Shown one piece after another: positions 11,901 to 19,528 of a stretch of 64,000 nucleotides of DNA (position 1 is the stretch's first letter; every line of letters starts with the position of its first letter). The notes beneath the pieces were generated by a model that did no database searches, had not been told where the DNA came from, and was given only the letters and a program-made list of their open reading frames with translations. A program made the translations under genes and the position numbers. The DNA is from Chondromyces crocatus (GTDB lineage: Bacteria; Myxococcota_A; Polyangia; Polyangiales; Polyangiaceae): assembly GCF_001189295.1 (NCBI RefSeq), contig NZ_CP012159.1:11324133-11388132 (forward strand), in the 5' to 3' direction.

Positions 11901-14150
11901 TTCGAGGAGGCCGCGGAGGCGCTGGAGGGCGTCTACCGGACGCGCAACGACAACGCCTCGCTGGCGCGCCTCTACGAGAAGCGGATCCGCTCGGCACCGA
12001 CCGGCGCGGACCGGGTGCGGCTGCGGCTCGAGCTGGCGAAGGTGCTGGAGGAGCGCGCCGGTGACGCGCGTGCCGCCCAGGAGACGCTCGAAAAGGCGCT
12101 CGTGGACGAGCCTGCAGACGCAGACGTGCTCGCGGAGCTGGAGCGGCTCGCTCCGATGACCGGTGGCTGGCAGAGCGCCGCAGCAGCCCTCGAGAAGGCG
12201 GTCCGTGAGGCCGAGGATCTCGACGGCGACACGGCACGCGATCTGTGGATGCGCATCGCCGAGTGGCAGAAGGACCACGTTGGCGAGCCGCGAGCAGCCG
12301 AGCGAGCCTTCGAGGAGGCGCTGAAGCACGACGCCAGCAGCGAGCACATCCTGCGGTCCATCGAGCAGATCCAGCGCGTACCTGGCAGAGAGCTGGATCT
12401 CGTCGCGACCTTGCGGCGGCTCGCGGCTCTCGACGGGATGGACGGTCAGGCGGCCGATCTTCGTCGCGAGGCGAAGCAGCTCGCCGAGGAGTCACTCAAG
12501 GACAAGGAGCTGGTCGAGGCGATCCTGCGGGAGATGATCGCCGACGACGAAGGCGACGCCTGGGCGCTGGCCGAGCTGACGAAGGTGCGCGAAGCGGCCA
12601 GTGACTGGAAAGAAGTCTACGGGCTCCTGGTCCGTCAGGCCGAGCTCGCCGCCGAGTCCACGCTGATCCGCGAGAAGCGTCACGCGGCGGCTTCGGTGGC
12701 GCGCGAGCGGCTCGGGGATCACGCAGGCGCCGTCGAACTCTATGAGACGATCTTCGAGGACGACCCCGCCGACGAGCCTGCGGCTCGGGCGCTCCGCGAG
12801 CTGTACGCAGCCACCGGGAAGTACAAGGAGCTGCTCAAGCTGCTGGAGCGACTCACCGACCTCGCCGAGACGCCGTCGGCACGCTCCGCGCTGCGGCTGG
12901 AGAGCGCGGAGCTCTGCCTCACCCGGCTCGATGCGGTCAGTGAAGCCACGGAGCACCTGCGCGCGGTGCTCGACGAGGAGCCGGAGAATGACAAGGCGAC
13001 CGCCTTGCTCGCTCAGCTCCTGGAGAAGACGGGCCGCGACCAGGAGCTGTCGGATCTGTTCGTGCGTCAGATCGACCTGGCGAAGGAGCGGAACGACGTC
13101 GCCGCAGAGCTGCTCTACAGCGTCCGTCTGGGCGAGGTGTACGAGAAGCGGCTGAACGATACGGGTCGAGCCATCGAGTCGTACCGAGCGGTCCTCGAGC
13201 GCGAGCCGCGACACAAGGAGGCGCTGCTCTCGCTGGCGAGGCTCTACGAACAGAAGGGCGACAAGGCTGCCGCCGCCGAGCAGCTCGAGGTGGTCCTCGC
13301 CGACACGAGCGGCGCCGACGCGGTGACCATCGCACTCCGGCTCGCGGACCTGCACCGCGCGCTCAGCGACGAGGCAGCCGTCCGACGGGTCCTGGAGCGC
13401 GGACTCTCCGCGGACCAGACGGCGACGGAGGTCCGGAAGCGCCTGCTCTCACTCTACGAGAAGCAGGAGGCGTGGACCGAACTCGCCGACCTCATCACCG
13501 GCGATGCCGACGCCGCGAGCGAGGCCCCCGAGAAGGTGAGCCTCTACCGGAAGGCCGCGCAGATCCACATGGAGAAGCGCAGCGATCCAGGGAGGGCGGC
13601 GGAGCTGCTGGAGAAGGCCTCCGATCTCCAGAAGGGCGATCGCGATCTGCTCCTCGCACTCTGCGACGCGTACAGCGCATCAGGTCGGGGGCAGAAGGCC
13701 GCCGAGGCCCTCCAGAAGATCATCGAGTCCTACGGGGGTCGTCGATCCAAGGAGCTGGCAGCCATCCACCACCGCCTCTCCAAGGCGTACCTGGCCGATG
13801 GTCAGCAGGAGAAGGCGCTGGCCGAGCTGGACACGGCGTTCAAGATCGATCCGGGCTCGATCGCCATCCTGCGCGAGCTCGGGGTGCTCTCGCTGTCGCT
13901 GGCAGGCTCGACCGAGGACAAGGTCAAGGAAGGCCACCTGGATCGCGCCCAGAAGACCTTCCGCGCGCTGCTCTTGCAGAAGCTCGATGACAGCGCGCCG
14001 ATCACCAAGGCCGAGGTCTTCTACTACCTCGGCGAGATCAGCCACCGGCAGGGTGACGACAAGAAGGCCATCCAGATGCTGGAGCGCGCCCTGGACAGCA
14101 ACAAGGAGCTCGCCATCGCCAAGGAGCTGATGGCAAAGCTCAAGAAATAG
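2910..14150 (+). CDS. Giant tandem TPR-like repeat protein (about 3,746 residues)
   Basis: The protein is almost entirely a helical repeat. Conserved Trp positions in neighbouring units (RWRDLL to AWPQL, RWGEL to RWQDL) are 72 residues apart, so the unit is two TPR-like hairpins and about 50 copies fit. The unit runs roughly as W..L..LYE, then R..LL..IA.IYE..L.D, then A...YE.VL.LDP....AL.AL..LYE. It is rich in Glu, Leu, Arg and Ala. No signal peptide, membrane segment, kinase or other enzymatic motif is visible, so a cytoplasmic solenoid scaffold is the best reading. The last 150 residues resemble canonical TPRs (ALAELDTAFKIDPGS). The ATG at 2910 has GGAG at correct spacing; the frame itself is open from 2661. 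A class IV aminotransferase starts 15 bases after the stop and is probably co-transcribed. Binding partners are unknown. Confidence 0.9.
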   Translation: MSVETIRMALGRLQDEPENDAAWKELEDAVTAPGVSETDVERLLGAARAKHEQRREWGAVARMLELEIALSSGGAVEAPMQAELARIYSEELIDVDHADAAYKRLLELRPGDTTATEALEGSDVKREKWRELMERYVSEAEAATDDAFRSMLYTSAADVAYRYGRDEAAEKVRSYLEEALDRDRKNRRATALAELAFAASGEWEMVARVQGIVLSEGQQKEDRVAAGLRAGRTLAKRLSDQPRAVAIYKQVLDLAPGQAEAMSFLAEAYSEACDWDRLVALYEDQLRGGGVKSGEELGMLVQIAMVHWRMREQPEAAEPYFDRVRRADPTHEGMIGFFRELCQERGDTGRLSTILTDAQRALPEGPQRRALATEIARIAESTENAAKAIDQYKAVLRADPESKEARDALKRLYLQTEGYNALVELYRWDLEKTPAEDAAGRAAVLREIARIYRDHARNDAALVTVLTQLVQLDDKDIDAVRELTTIYEGLGRWRDLLQYQQRLAELTTDDTEKADLYRAVARRWIDQFSNVQNAITAYEALLQVEGSDEEAQQKLRELYLKRRAWPQLYALYERQVASAEGEARIELLGEMAKLAAERLDRGADAIALQKQILELEPGTAGVLDTLEKLAEREKDFATVAEVLERRVELATDDAGRLSALQKLGAVYAERLKDGTAAARTWRRVLTLSPGHARALRVLRDTYFTAGDWDGLEELYASQRDWEGLVDFLSTAADKASDPQTKLDISFRAARIFEEELKAPERAARSYERVLTVSPRDARAAAALVPIYEKEEKWSRLPALYEILLETTVEIETKVEILRKLAAVTGEPLSDKASAVGYARRAYELQPDDEGLGLLEAWSRAASNWGPFVEAVEGRLRQAEDLAPDARRSLQLKLAEVYAREMGKLDEAVLVYRALVEEDPSDADTVQALDELLRASARKEDLRWLFDLRANQVEGEDRAEILEEWATLEEEVFGDASKAIELLRKVTALVPSRSESLRALSRLLTAAGEFEAAAEVVAAHRDNSEGEDRARREIELAGLYLDRLARPVDAFEACVRALEIEAHDGDAIAILGRLMEKPETRARAAQVLSTEYAEIGDPRREATALRVLLESEQDAEQRRELYLRLAIVEESKLRAAGTAFDVLLRALHDFSDDLVLWDRAAELAQRAGRPTDLAEAYRLHLVAGRTEGDKVLGSSIEVELCERAASLHDEQLGDPEGAMPYLERVLAVDPNNNRAFSRLKQILTNAERWGELEDLYDKAAKATTDQQDRIELLNEVALIAEEIIGDASKAIGYYERVLALDGFHVPSLDALEKLYEREERWQDLATLLERRLETATEEEGVDIKLHLGRIYLDRLLQPDLALTHLEDVLRLRQNDAEARSLVERVLEIGSLRLRSARVLEVVYEARDEIRQLVRVLEIRREGATDELERRELLRRISVLRDERLRDDAGAFATLSELVPLEPEDPAARSRLLEIGRRLGAHEQVATVLTAAGDACPTPVTRGEILMEVARIYEDLLDDADRAEKVYRRVLEIDASDAQLVIPAAQALGRIYASREQHQALAEVLGIEVRLEDDPDTRRALYERIGILYDTVLDDPAKAIEAWSARLSDDATDASALSALERLYERTSQWRELVGVLRAREQSTDDGDERRRAMTKAAETLAHKLADVPEAINAWRAVLDEFGPERSTLASLETLYELDERWVELADALDVDLSLTDDTKLRLELLAKLGDVRRLHQNDAEGALDAYRQALTLDRSDVRCRKALEAMLEREDARREAAETLEPLYEDDGDAERLLRVLEIKVETGTEASERLSTLNKALRTAEGPLGDTARAFSYALRGLKEAAGEPEVSSWIETVERLGEVTGRWAEVCALFEEIAPEILDGDVQQNVRLRVGELARHKLADRDRAINQYQKALEAHGDDRRAMIALEELYGEADDAENLLQILKLRVENAADDDEKKRLLFRVADLQRGPLGDKEGAISTYEAILDITLDTVAIKALDTLYRDASRYEDLIRLYERQLDAGGGPAELAELHVKIALVAHQHTGDVQRAFDELSEALLIEQSHVGAVTLLESILENATDPEHKARAGEMLESVYLRRADWSRVKVALDARLTASHEPAERRDLLQRLATLHEEQLEDYRSALETVAKLLHEDLTDESVWAELERLAKVASAERRLAEIYAAELNELSGDDDSSAKLCRRTGEIYADLGEVAEALRWYRRAHEFSPESRELFLAIDGLLTKERRHNERIELYRASLDHRDGQDRLDALHTVAELERRELGQPALAIETYRAALDVDDNDTRSLDALTELYRELDRPRDLADLYLRRAEAAPDGEQAAPYRLSLAEILRTRLEDTTGAIDQLEAIVTEVPWHTEAIKALEALVNDGEHKARVVEILRPLYERSDDWRHLIRLNEERFALASDPQDKVAVLRETAKLWETRGGDELKAIQALRAAFRIDPDDGETRAELTRLASSLGAWEELAESLEQGALDTSDDLTRRELLTSLAGIYDRQIDDPRRALRAYERLSALDESDPEPLEAMDTLAVLLSDWGTLIRVLEKKSEMASDEENASIWRRIAETKLDMIEDSEGAISAYERALEYDAQSTMTLDALISLYEPLDKAQRLVELYAQRVELTEPDEADLRYDLNVSAAERYEKALESPRDAIASLNAALEARAGDPAVLKALERLYRNERLWDELLENLKQQAGAAEDTDTRVALRTAIGDLYASELQSPSDAIEQYQLVLGEAPTNDHAIKAVRAIGEAHEDLRLDAANVLEPVLRNAGRYEELAAALELRLRAQTEPSDRATTLRAIALVQDEQLRQPLEAEAALLRALEDTPDDVTLHEDIERLAERTEGFGRYCDALAQRAGAIFDATVAKDLWLRVGRVAEEKLKDDRRSVEAYAKAVEHAGDEPELLEALDRLYGRLGDTKALADVLERRVAVTTDEREQAELFYRLAVIQIESFDDKSQGLATLRQSLERAVDHEKASAALEALTDKPELFEEAAEALEGVYRTRNDNASLARLYEKRIRSAPTGADRVRLRLELAKVLEERAGDARAAQETLEKALVDEPADADVLAELERLAPMTGGWQSAAAALEKAVREAEDLDGDTARDLWMRIAEWQKDHVGEPRAAERAFEEALKHDASSEHILRSIEQIQRVPGRELDLVATLRRLAALDGMDGQAADLRREAKQLAEESLKDKELVEAILREMIADDEGDAWALAELTKVREAASDWKEVYGLLVRQAELAAESTLIREKRHAAASVARERLGDHAGAVELYETIFEDDPADEPAARALRELYAATGKYKELLKLLERLTDLAETPSARSALRLESAELCLTRLDAVSEATEHLRAVLDEEPENDKATALLAQLLEKTGRDQELSDLFVRQIDLAKERNDVAAELLYSVRLGEVYEKRLNDTGRAIESYRAVLEREPRHKEALLSLARLYEQKGDKAAAAEQLEVVLADTSGADAVTIALRLADLHRALSDEAAVRRVLERGLSADQTATEVRKRLLSLYEKQEAWTELADLITGDADAASEAPEKVSLYRKAAQIHMEKRSDPGRAAELLEKASDLQKGDRDLLLALCDAYSASGRGQKAAEALQKIIESYGGRRSKELAAIHHRLSKAYLADGQQEKALAELDTAFKIDPGSIAILRELGVLSLSLAGSTEDKVKEGHLDRAQKTFRALLLQKLDDSAPITKAEVFYYLGEISHRQGDDKKAIQMLERALDSNKELAIAKELMAKLKK

Positions 14151-14151
14151 C

Positions 14152-14170
14152 GTCACCCTCCCCGGGTGAC
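14152..14170 (+). promoter_or_regulatory. Hairpin containing the aminotransferase start codon
   Basis: Bases 14152-14158 (GTCACCC) pair perfectly with 14164-14170 (GGGTGAC) around a five-base loop. The GTG start codon at 14166-14168 lies in the 3' arm, and the TPR gene stop (TAG, 14148-14150) is immediately upstream. Ribosomes terminating on the giant gene could open the stem, which would couple translation. There is no T tract, so it is not a typical terminator. Confidence 0.5.
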
Positions 14171-15056
14171 CCGACTTGCCAGCATCGATGGCGTGATCTC
14201 CAAGCCCGAGGAAGCCAAGGTCTCCGTCTACGACCGCGGCTTCCTCTACGGCGACAGCGTCTTCGAGACCATTCGCACCTACGCAGGCGAGCCCTTCGCG
14301 CTCGACGAGCACCTGGCCCGCCTGGAACGCTCGGCGGCGCGGGTCGCCATCACGCCTCCCCTCCCTCGCGTCGACTTCGCCTTGGAGATCCGACGCGCCA
14401 TCCGCGCAGCAAGGAACCCAGAGAGCTATGTGCGGGTCATGATCACCCGCGGCACGGGTCCGATGGGGCTCGACACGGGCCTCGCCGAGCAAGCGCTACG
14501 GGTGGTGCTGGTCGAGCCCCTGCAATCCCTGCCCGCCACCGTGTACCGCGACGGCGTGTCCGTGATCACCTTCAAGACGCGAAGAGCCGCCGATGAGGTC
14601 GCGCAGGGAGCCAAGGTCAGCAACTACCTGACCAGCATGATGGCGCTGAAGGAAGCTCGAGCCGCTGGTGCTCACGAAGCTCTGATCCTCGACGGCAGCG
14701 GCGACGTGCTCGAAGGCACCACGTCGAACGTGTTCATCGTGGAAGGAGCGACCCTCTCCACGCCACCCGAGGAGGCTGGCATCCTGGTCGGGATCACCCG
14801 CGCGCACGTCCTCGAGACGGCTCACGAGCTGGGAGTGGCCGTCAAGATCGAGCGGCTGCCGCTCGACCGGGTCCGCCGCGCGGACGAGGTGTTCATTACC
14901 TCGACGCTTCGAGAAATCGTGCCCGTCATCCAGGTCGACGCCCAGCCGATCGGGGGCCATGTGCCTGGTCGAACGACACATGCTATTCACGCCGCATTCC
15001 GACGAAAGGTCGGCCTGGCAGCCGAGCCGCTGCCGTGGGAGCAGATCAGGGACTGA
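14166..15056 (+). CDS. Class IV aminotransferase (BCAT / D-amino-acid transaminase / ADC lyase family)
   Basis: A 296-residue PLP-dependent fold-type IV enzyme. The N-terminus (SVYDRGFLYGDSVFET) is the family signature. The Schiff-base lysine is in GAKVSNYL. The downstream E-GTTSNVF segment matches the cofactor-binding E..TTSN block, and the C-terminal DEVFITST(L)REIVPV is also typical. This family includes branched-chain aminotransferase, D-alanine aminotransferase and aminodeoxychorismate lyase, and sequence alone does not separate them here. The GTG at 14166 is chosen because the signature starts soon after. It has no good Shine-Dalgarno and sits in a hairpin just after the giant TPR gene, which suggests translational coupling. 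Confidence 0.88.
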   Translation: MTRLASIDGVISKPEEAKVSVYDRGFLYGDSVFETIRTYAGEPFALDEHLARLERSAARVAITPPLPRVDFALEIRRAIRAARNPESYVRVMITRGTGPMGLDTGLAEQALRVVLVEPLQSLPATVYRDGVSVITFKTRRAADEVAQGAKVSNYLTSMMALKEARAAGAHEALILDGSGDVLEGTTSNVFIVEGATLSTPPEEAGILVGITRAHVLETAHELGVAVKIERLPLDRVRRADEVFITSTLREIVPVIQVDAQPIGGHVPGRTTHAIHAAFRRKVGLAAEPLPWEQIRD

Positions 15057-15102
15057 ACGGTCGACACCGCACACGCCTCTGATCCGCAGTGAAGCGGAAA
15101 CC

Positions 15103-16245
15103 ATGCACGAACGAGTTCGCCGGGGTCTGATCCGATCAGTCCTCCTCCTGACGCCGAGCGCCTGCGCGTCGGAGACACCACCACCACCGCCACCCCCCGC
15201 CGAGGTCGGCGTCGTCGACGTCCAGCCGGAGCACGTCGTCCTTCGCGAAGAGCTCCCCGGACGTATCGCGCCGTTCCGCATGGCTCAGGTGCGTGCGCGC
15301 GTCGCTGGCGTCGTCCTGAAACGCAGCTTCGCGGAGGGCAGCGAGGTGAAGCAGGGTCAGCCCCTGTTCGTCATCGACCCGGCCCCCCTCAAGGCCGAGA
15401 TGGACGGCGCCAACGCCACCCTCGCGCGAGGCCTGGCGACCTTGAACCAGGCCGAGTCACAGAAGAAGCGCACCGCCGAGCTTCTCGACGGCAATTCCGT
15501 CAGCGTCGAGCTCTACGAGACCACCGTCGCTGCGGAAGCCACCGCGCGCGCGGACGTCGCGCAGGCACGCGCAGCGCTCATGCGAGCACGCCTCAACCTG
15601 GGTTACGCGACCGTGACGGCGCCCATCAGCGGAAAGATTGGCGGAGAACTCGTCACCGAGGGCGCTCTCGTGGGCCAGAACGAGGCGACGCCCCTCGCGG
15701 TGATCCAGCAGATCGATCCGGTCTACGTGGACATCAAGCAGCCAGCGTCGCAGCTGATGCGCCTGCGCCGCGCGGTACCGGAGAGCGCGCGCCAAGGAGA
15801 GGCGACGGCGACGCTCGTCCTCGACGACGGCAGCGAGTTTCCCCAGAAGGGCAAGGTCCTCTTCTCGGACATCAACGTCGATCCAGGCACCGGAGAGGTG
15901 ACCTTGCGCACGTCGTTCCCCAACCCCGACCGCACGCTGCTCCCTGGCATGTTCGCGCGCGTGAAGCTCGATGGCCGCGTTTACCCGGAAGCGCTGATGG
16001 TGCCGCAGCAGGCCGTCGCCCGCGACTCGGGCGGCGGCACCACCGTTCTCGTCGTCGACCCGGAAGGGAAGCTCGAAGCGCGGCCCGTCCGCGTCGGCGG
16101 GGTCGATCGCGATCGGTACATCGTGGAAGAGGGCTTGAAGGCTGGAGATCGCGTGGTGGTCGACGGTCAGCAGAAAGTCACGCCAGGCGCCGTGGTCCGT
16201 GCCGTCCCCTGGACGGCAGGTAAGACCGCCACCGCCAGAGACTGA
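15103..16245 (+). CDS. RND efflux periplasmic adaptor (AcrA/MexA family)
   Basis: A 380-residue membrane fusion protein linking an inner-membrane RND pump to an outer-membrane channel. The ATG at 15103 gives a basic N-terminus (MHERVRRG), a short hydrophobic stretch and a Cys at the end of TPSACAS. The lipobox is imperfect because of Pro at -3, so lipidation is uncertain. A run of seven prolines follows. The lipoyl/barrel-sandwich halves are recognisable as GRIAPFRMAQVRARVAGVV and VTAPISGKIG, with a coiled-coil hairpin between them. The DPVYVDIKQPASQL segment matches the AcrA beta-barrel. It is 17 bases upstream of the pump gene in the same operon. Confidence 0.92.
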   Translation: MHERVRRGLIRSVLLLTPSACASETPPPPPPPAEVGVVDVQPEHVVLREELPGRIAPFRMAQVRARVAGVVLKRSFAEGSEVKQGQPLFVIDPAPLKAEMDGANATLARGLATLNQAESQKKRTAELLDGNSVSVELYETTVAAEATARADVAQARAALMRARLNLGYATVTAPISGKIGGELVTEGALVGQNEATPLAVIQQIDPVYVDIKQPASQLMRLRRAVPESARQGEATATLVLDDGSEFPQKGKVLFSDINVDPGTGEVTLRTSFPNPDRTLLPGMFARVKLDGRVYPEALMVPQQAVARDSGGGTTVLVVDPEGKLEARPVRVGGVDRDRYIVEEGLKAGDRVVVDGQQKVTPGAVVRAVPWTAGKTATARD

Positions 16246-16262
16246 GCGAGTTCGAGGCAAGC

Positions 16263-19200
16263 ATGCCCAGGTTCTTCATCGACCGACCGGTCTTCGCGGT
16301 CGTGGTTGCGCTGTTCATCGCCCTCGTCGGCGCCCTGTCGATCCCCCGCCTGGCCGTCGCGCAGTACCCATCGGTCGCACCCCCGACCGTCGCCATCTAC
16401 GCGAACTACCCGGGCGCCACCCCGCAGACCCTCGACCAGAGCGTCGTCAGCTTGATCGAGCGCGAGCTGAGCAGCGTGAAGAAGCTGCTCTACTTCCAGT
16501 CGTCGAGCGACTCGTCGGGTGGAGCGCAGATCATCGCCACCTTCGAGCCCGGCACCGATCCCGAGCTCGCGCTGGTCGACGTCCAGAACCGCCTCAAGGC
16601 CGTCGAGCCCCGCCTCCCCGCCACCGTGCGGCAGAACGGCCTCTTCGTCGAGGACTCCGCGTCGAGCTTCCTGATGATCGTCAGCCTCTCGTCGCATGAC
16701 GGGAGCGTCGATCCCACGGCGCTCGGCGACCTGCTCGCCCGGAGCGTCATCGATGAGATGAAGCGTGTCCCCGGTGTCGGGCGCGTGCAGCTCTGGACCA
16801 GCGAGCGCTCCATGCGGATCTGGATCGACCCGATGAAGCTCGCGGCCCTGTCGCTCTCCCCCGCGGACGTGAGCGCTGCGATCGGTGCGCAGAACCTCCA
16901 GTTCGCCTCGGGCCGCATCGGCGCCCTGCCCAGCCCGCAGACCCAGCAGATCACCGCGACCGTCATCGCCGACGGACAGCTCACCACCCCCGAGCAGTTC
17001 GGCGAGATCGTCCTGCGTGCCCGGGCCGATGGCTCTCGCGTCCTGCTCCGGGAGGTCGCCGAGATCGAGGTCGGCCCGCAGAGCCTGAGTTCCTCCTCAC
17101 GGAGCAACGGCAAGCCCGACGCGGCCATCGGCATCCAGCTCGCGTCGGGCGCCAACGCGATGAAGACCTCGGACCTCGTGCGCGCGCGCATGGAGGAGCT
17201 GTCGCGCGGCTTTCCGCCCAACGTGGTCTACGCCATCCCGTACGACACGGCCCCCTTCGTCAAGCTCTCGGTCAACAAGGTGCTGGAGACGCTCGCCGAG
17301 GCGATGGTGCTCGTCTTCATCGTGATGTTCATCTTCCTCCAGAACATCCGCTACACGCTGATCCCCGCCGTCGTCGTCCCGGTCGCGCTCCTCGGCACCT
17401 GCGCGGTCATGCTGGCCGCCGGCTTCTCGCTCAACATGCTCAGCCTCTTCGGCATGGTGCTCGCCATCGGCATCATCGTCGACGACGCCATCGTCGTCGT
17501 CGAGAACGTGGAGCGCCTCATGGCCGAGGAAGGCCTCCCCCCACGCGAGGCCACGCGCAAGGCCATGGACGAGATCACCGGCGCGGTCGTGGGCATCACG
17601 CTGGTCTTGTCGGCCGTGTTCGTGCCCATGGCGTTCGCGTCGGGCGCCGTCGGCGCCATCTACCGGCAGTTCTCGGTGGCCATGGGCGTATCGATTCTCT
17701 TCTCGGCCTTCCTCGCCTTGACGCTCACCCCGGCGCTCTGCGTCACGCTCCTCAAGCCTCACACCGCGGATCATGGCCCTCGACGCGGCATCTTCGGCTG
17801 GTTCAACGACCGCTTCGACAGGCTCACCCGCGGCTACCAGTCGTGGGTCGGGGCGGTGCTCACCCGTCGCGTGAGGACGCTGCTCGGCTTCGCCGTCATC
17901 CTGGCCGGGCTCGCCGTGCTCTACGTCCGCCTCCCGACCTCGTTCCTCCCCGAGGAGGATCAAGGGACCATCATCACCGACGTCCAGCTTCCTCCCGATG
18001 CCACCTATCACCGCACGCTGAAGACCGTCGAGCAGATCGAGCAGCACTTCCTCAGCCGCCCCTCGGTCGAGAAGGTCGCCACCTATCCTGGGTTCGGGTT
18101 CTCGGGCTCAGGGCAGAACGTCGCCATCGCCTACGTCATGATGAAGGACTGGAGCCAGCGCACCGACGGTGCCACGGCGCAGTCCGAAGCTGCGAAGGCA
18201 AACGAGGCCTTCGGGGGCATCCGCGACGGCATCGTCTACAGCCTCGTCCCGCCCCCCATCTCCGAACTCAGCAGCACCTCGGGCTTCACCTTCAAGCTCC
18301 AGGACCGCAGCGGCCTCGGGACCGACGCGCTCGTCGCGGCCCAGCAGCAGCTCCTCGCCCTCTCCGAGAAAGACCCTGCCCTCTCGGGCGTGCGCGCGGA
18401 GACCCAGAGCGACGCCCCCCAGGTCCGCCTGCGCATCGACCGGCAGAAAGCCAACGCCCTCGGCGTCCGCTTCGAGGACATCGCCAGCGCGCTCTCGACG
18501 GCGCTCGGCTCGGCTTACGTCAACGACTTCCCGAACCAGGGACGCCTTCAGCAGGTCATCGTCCAGGCGGCATCCTCCAGCAGGATGCAGGTCGAGGACC
18601 TCTTGAAGCTCTTCGTACGCAACGACACCGGCCAGATGGTGCCGCTCGCGGCGTTCACCTTGGCGCAGTGGGAGCGAGGCCCCCTCCAGCTCGCGCGATT
18701 CAACGGGTACCCGGCGGTCGGCGTCAGTGGAGAACCCGCCCCTGGGCGCAGCACCGGCGAGGCGATGGAAGCCATCGAACGCCTGGCGACGCAGCTCCCC
18801 CCCGGGTTCGGCATCGAGTGGACCGGTCAGTCGTACCAGGAGAGGCTCTCTGGCGCCGAAGCGCCAGCGCTGCTGGCCCTGTCGCTCGTCGTCGTCTTCC
18901 TCGTGCTCGCGGCGCTCTACGAGAGCTGGCTCATCCCGCTCGCGGTGATCCTCGTCGTTCCCCTCGGCCTCGTGGGCTCGGTGCTCGCGATGTCGCTCCG
19001 CGGCCTCCCGAACGACGTGTTCTTCAAGGTCGGACTGATCACCATCATGGGCCTCTCGGCGAAGAACGCCATTCTCATCATCGAGTTCGCCAAGAGCCTC
19101 CGCGCACAGGGCATGAGCCTCCGCGAAGCGGCCATGACGGCTGCGCGGTTGCGCTTCCGGCCGATTTTGATGACATCGTTCGCATTCATCCTGGGCGTCG

Positions 19201-19373
19201 TGCCTCTGGTCGTCGCGCGCAGCGCAGGCTCGGCGACGCAGCACGCCATCGGCACGGGCGTCTTCGGAGGCATGTTCACTGCCACCGTCTTCAGCATCTT
19301 CTTTGCCCCCCTCTTTTTCGTCCTCATGAGTCGCAGGAACCAGGCGGCCCCCTCGGCTGCCGTCAGCAAATGA
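16263..19373 (+). CDS. RND multidrug efflux pump, HAE1/AcrB type
   Basis: A 1,036-residue proton-driven exporter of the hydrophobe/amphiphile efflux family, matching AcrB in length. The proton-relay acids are Asp407-Asp408 (IGIIVDDAIVVVEN) in TM4 and the relay lysine is Lys934 (GLSAKNAILIIEFAKS) in TM10. The N-terminus MPRFFIDRPVFAVVVA and the porter-domain segments (GVGRVQLW, IWIDP) are typical. It follows its adaptor by 17 bases. No TolC-type outer-membrane factor lies next to it, so it presumably uses a channel encoded elsewhere. No adjacent regulator is seen. Substrates cannot be predicted from sequence. Confidence 0.95.
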   Translation: MPRFFIDRPVFAVVVALFIALVGALSIPRLAVAQYPSVAPPTVAIYANYPGATPQTLDQSVVSLIERELSSVKKLLYFQSSSDSSGGAQIIATFEPGTDPELALVDVQNRLKAVEPRLPATVRQNGLFVEDSASSFLMIVSLSSHDGSVDPTALGDLLARSVIDEMKRVPGVGRVQLWTSERSMRIWIDPMKLAALSLSPADVSAAIGAQNLQFASGRIGALPSPQTQQITATVIADGQLTTPEQFGEIVLRARADGSRVLLREVAEIEVGPQSLSSSSRSNGKPDAAIGIQLASGANAMKTSDLVRARMEELSRGFPPNVVYAIPYDTAPFVKLSVNKVLETLAEAMVLVFIVMFIFLQNIRYTLIPAVVVPVALLGTCAVMLAAGFSLNMLSLFGMVLAIGIIVDDAIVVVENVERLMAEEGLPPREATRKAMDEITGAVVGITLVLSAVFVPMAFASGAVGAIYRQFSVAMGVSILFSAFLALTLTPALCVTLLKPHTADHGPRRGIFGWFNDRFDRLTRGYQSWVGAVLTRRVRTLLGFAVILAGLAVLYVRLPTSFLPEEDQGTIITDVQLPPDATYHRTLKTVEQIEQHFLSRPSVEKVATYPGFGFSGSGQNVAIAYVMMKDWSQRTDGATAQSEAAKANEAFGGIRDGIVYSLVPPPISELSSTSGFTFKLQDRSGLGTDALVAAQQQLLALSEKDPALSGVRAETQSDAPQVRLRIDRQKANALGVRFEDIASALSTALGSAYVNDFPNQGRLQQVIVQAASSSRMQVEDLLKLFVRNDTGQMVPLAAFTLAQWERGPLQLARFNGYPAVGVSGEPAPGRSTGEAMEAIERLATQLPPGFGIEWTGQSYQERLSGAEAPALLALSLVVVFLVLAALYESWLIPLAVILVVPLGLVGSVLAMSLRGLPNDVFFKVGLITIMGLSAKNAILIIEFAKSLRAQGMSLREAAMTAARLRFRPILMTSFAFILGVVPLVVARSAGSATQHAIGTGVFGGMFTATVFSIFFAPLFFVLMSRRNQAAPSAAVSK

Positions 19374-19528
19374 CCGAGATCCAGGGTCTTCGGGCGGGCA
19401 CGGCCGGGTTCCTGTTGCGCGCTTGATTTTTTCGGGGCCTCGACCGTCCAATGACGAAGAATGCGGGAGAGACTCTCCACGGAAACGTCGGGTCCCTGCC
19501 GCGCAGACCCAGTTCAGAGGAATCCACG

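Noticed and set aside
2742..12347. A 3,201-codon open frame antisense to the giant TPR gene
   Set aside because: Its translation is Leu/Arg/Gln/Val-rich with no domain signature. It mirrors the 72-residue repeats of the sense strand, where biased codons (GAG, CTG, GCG) remove antisense stops. It is a shadow, though its length is striking.
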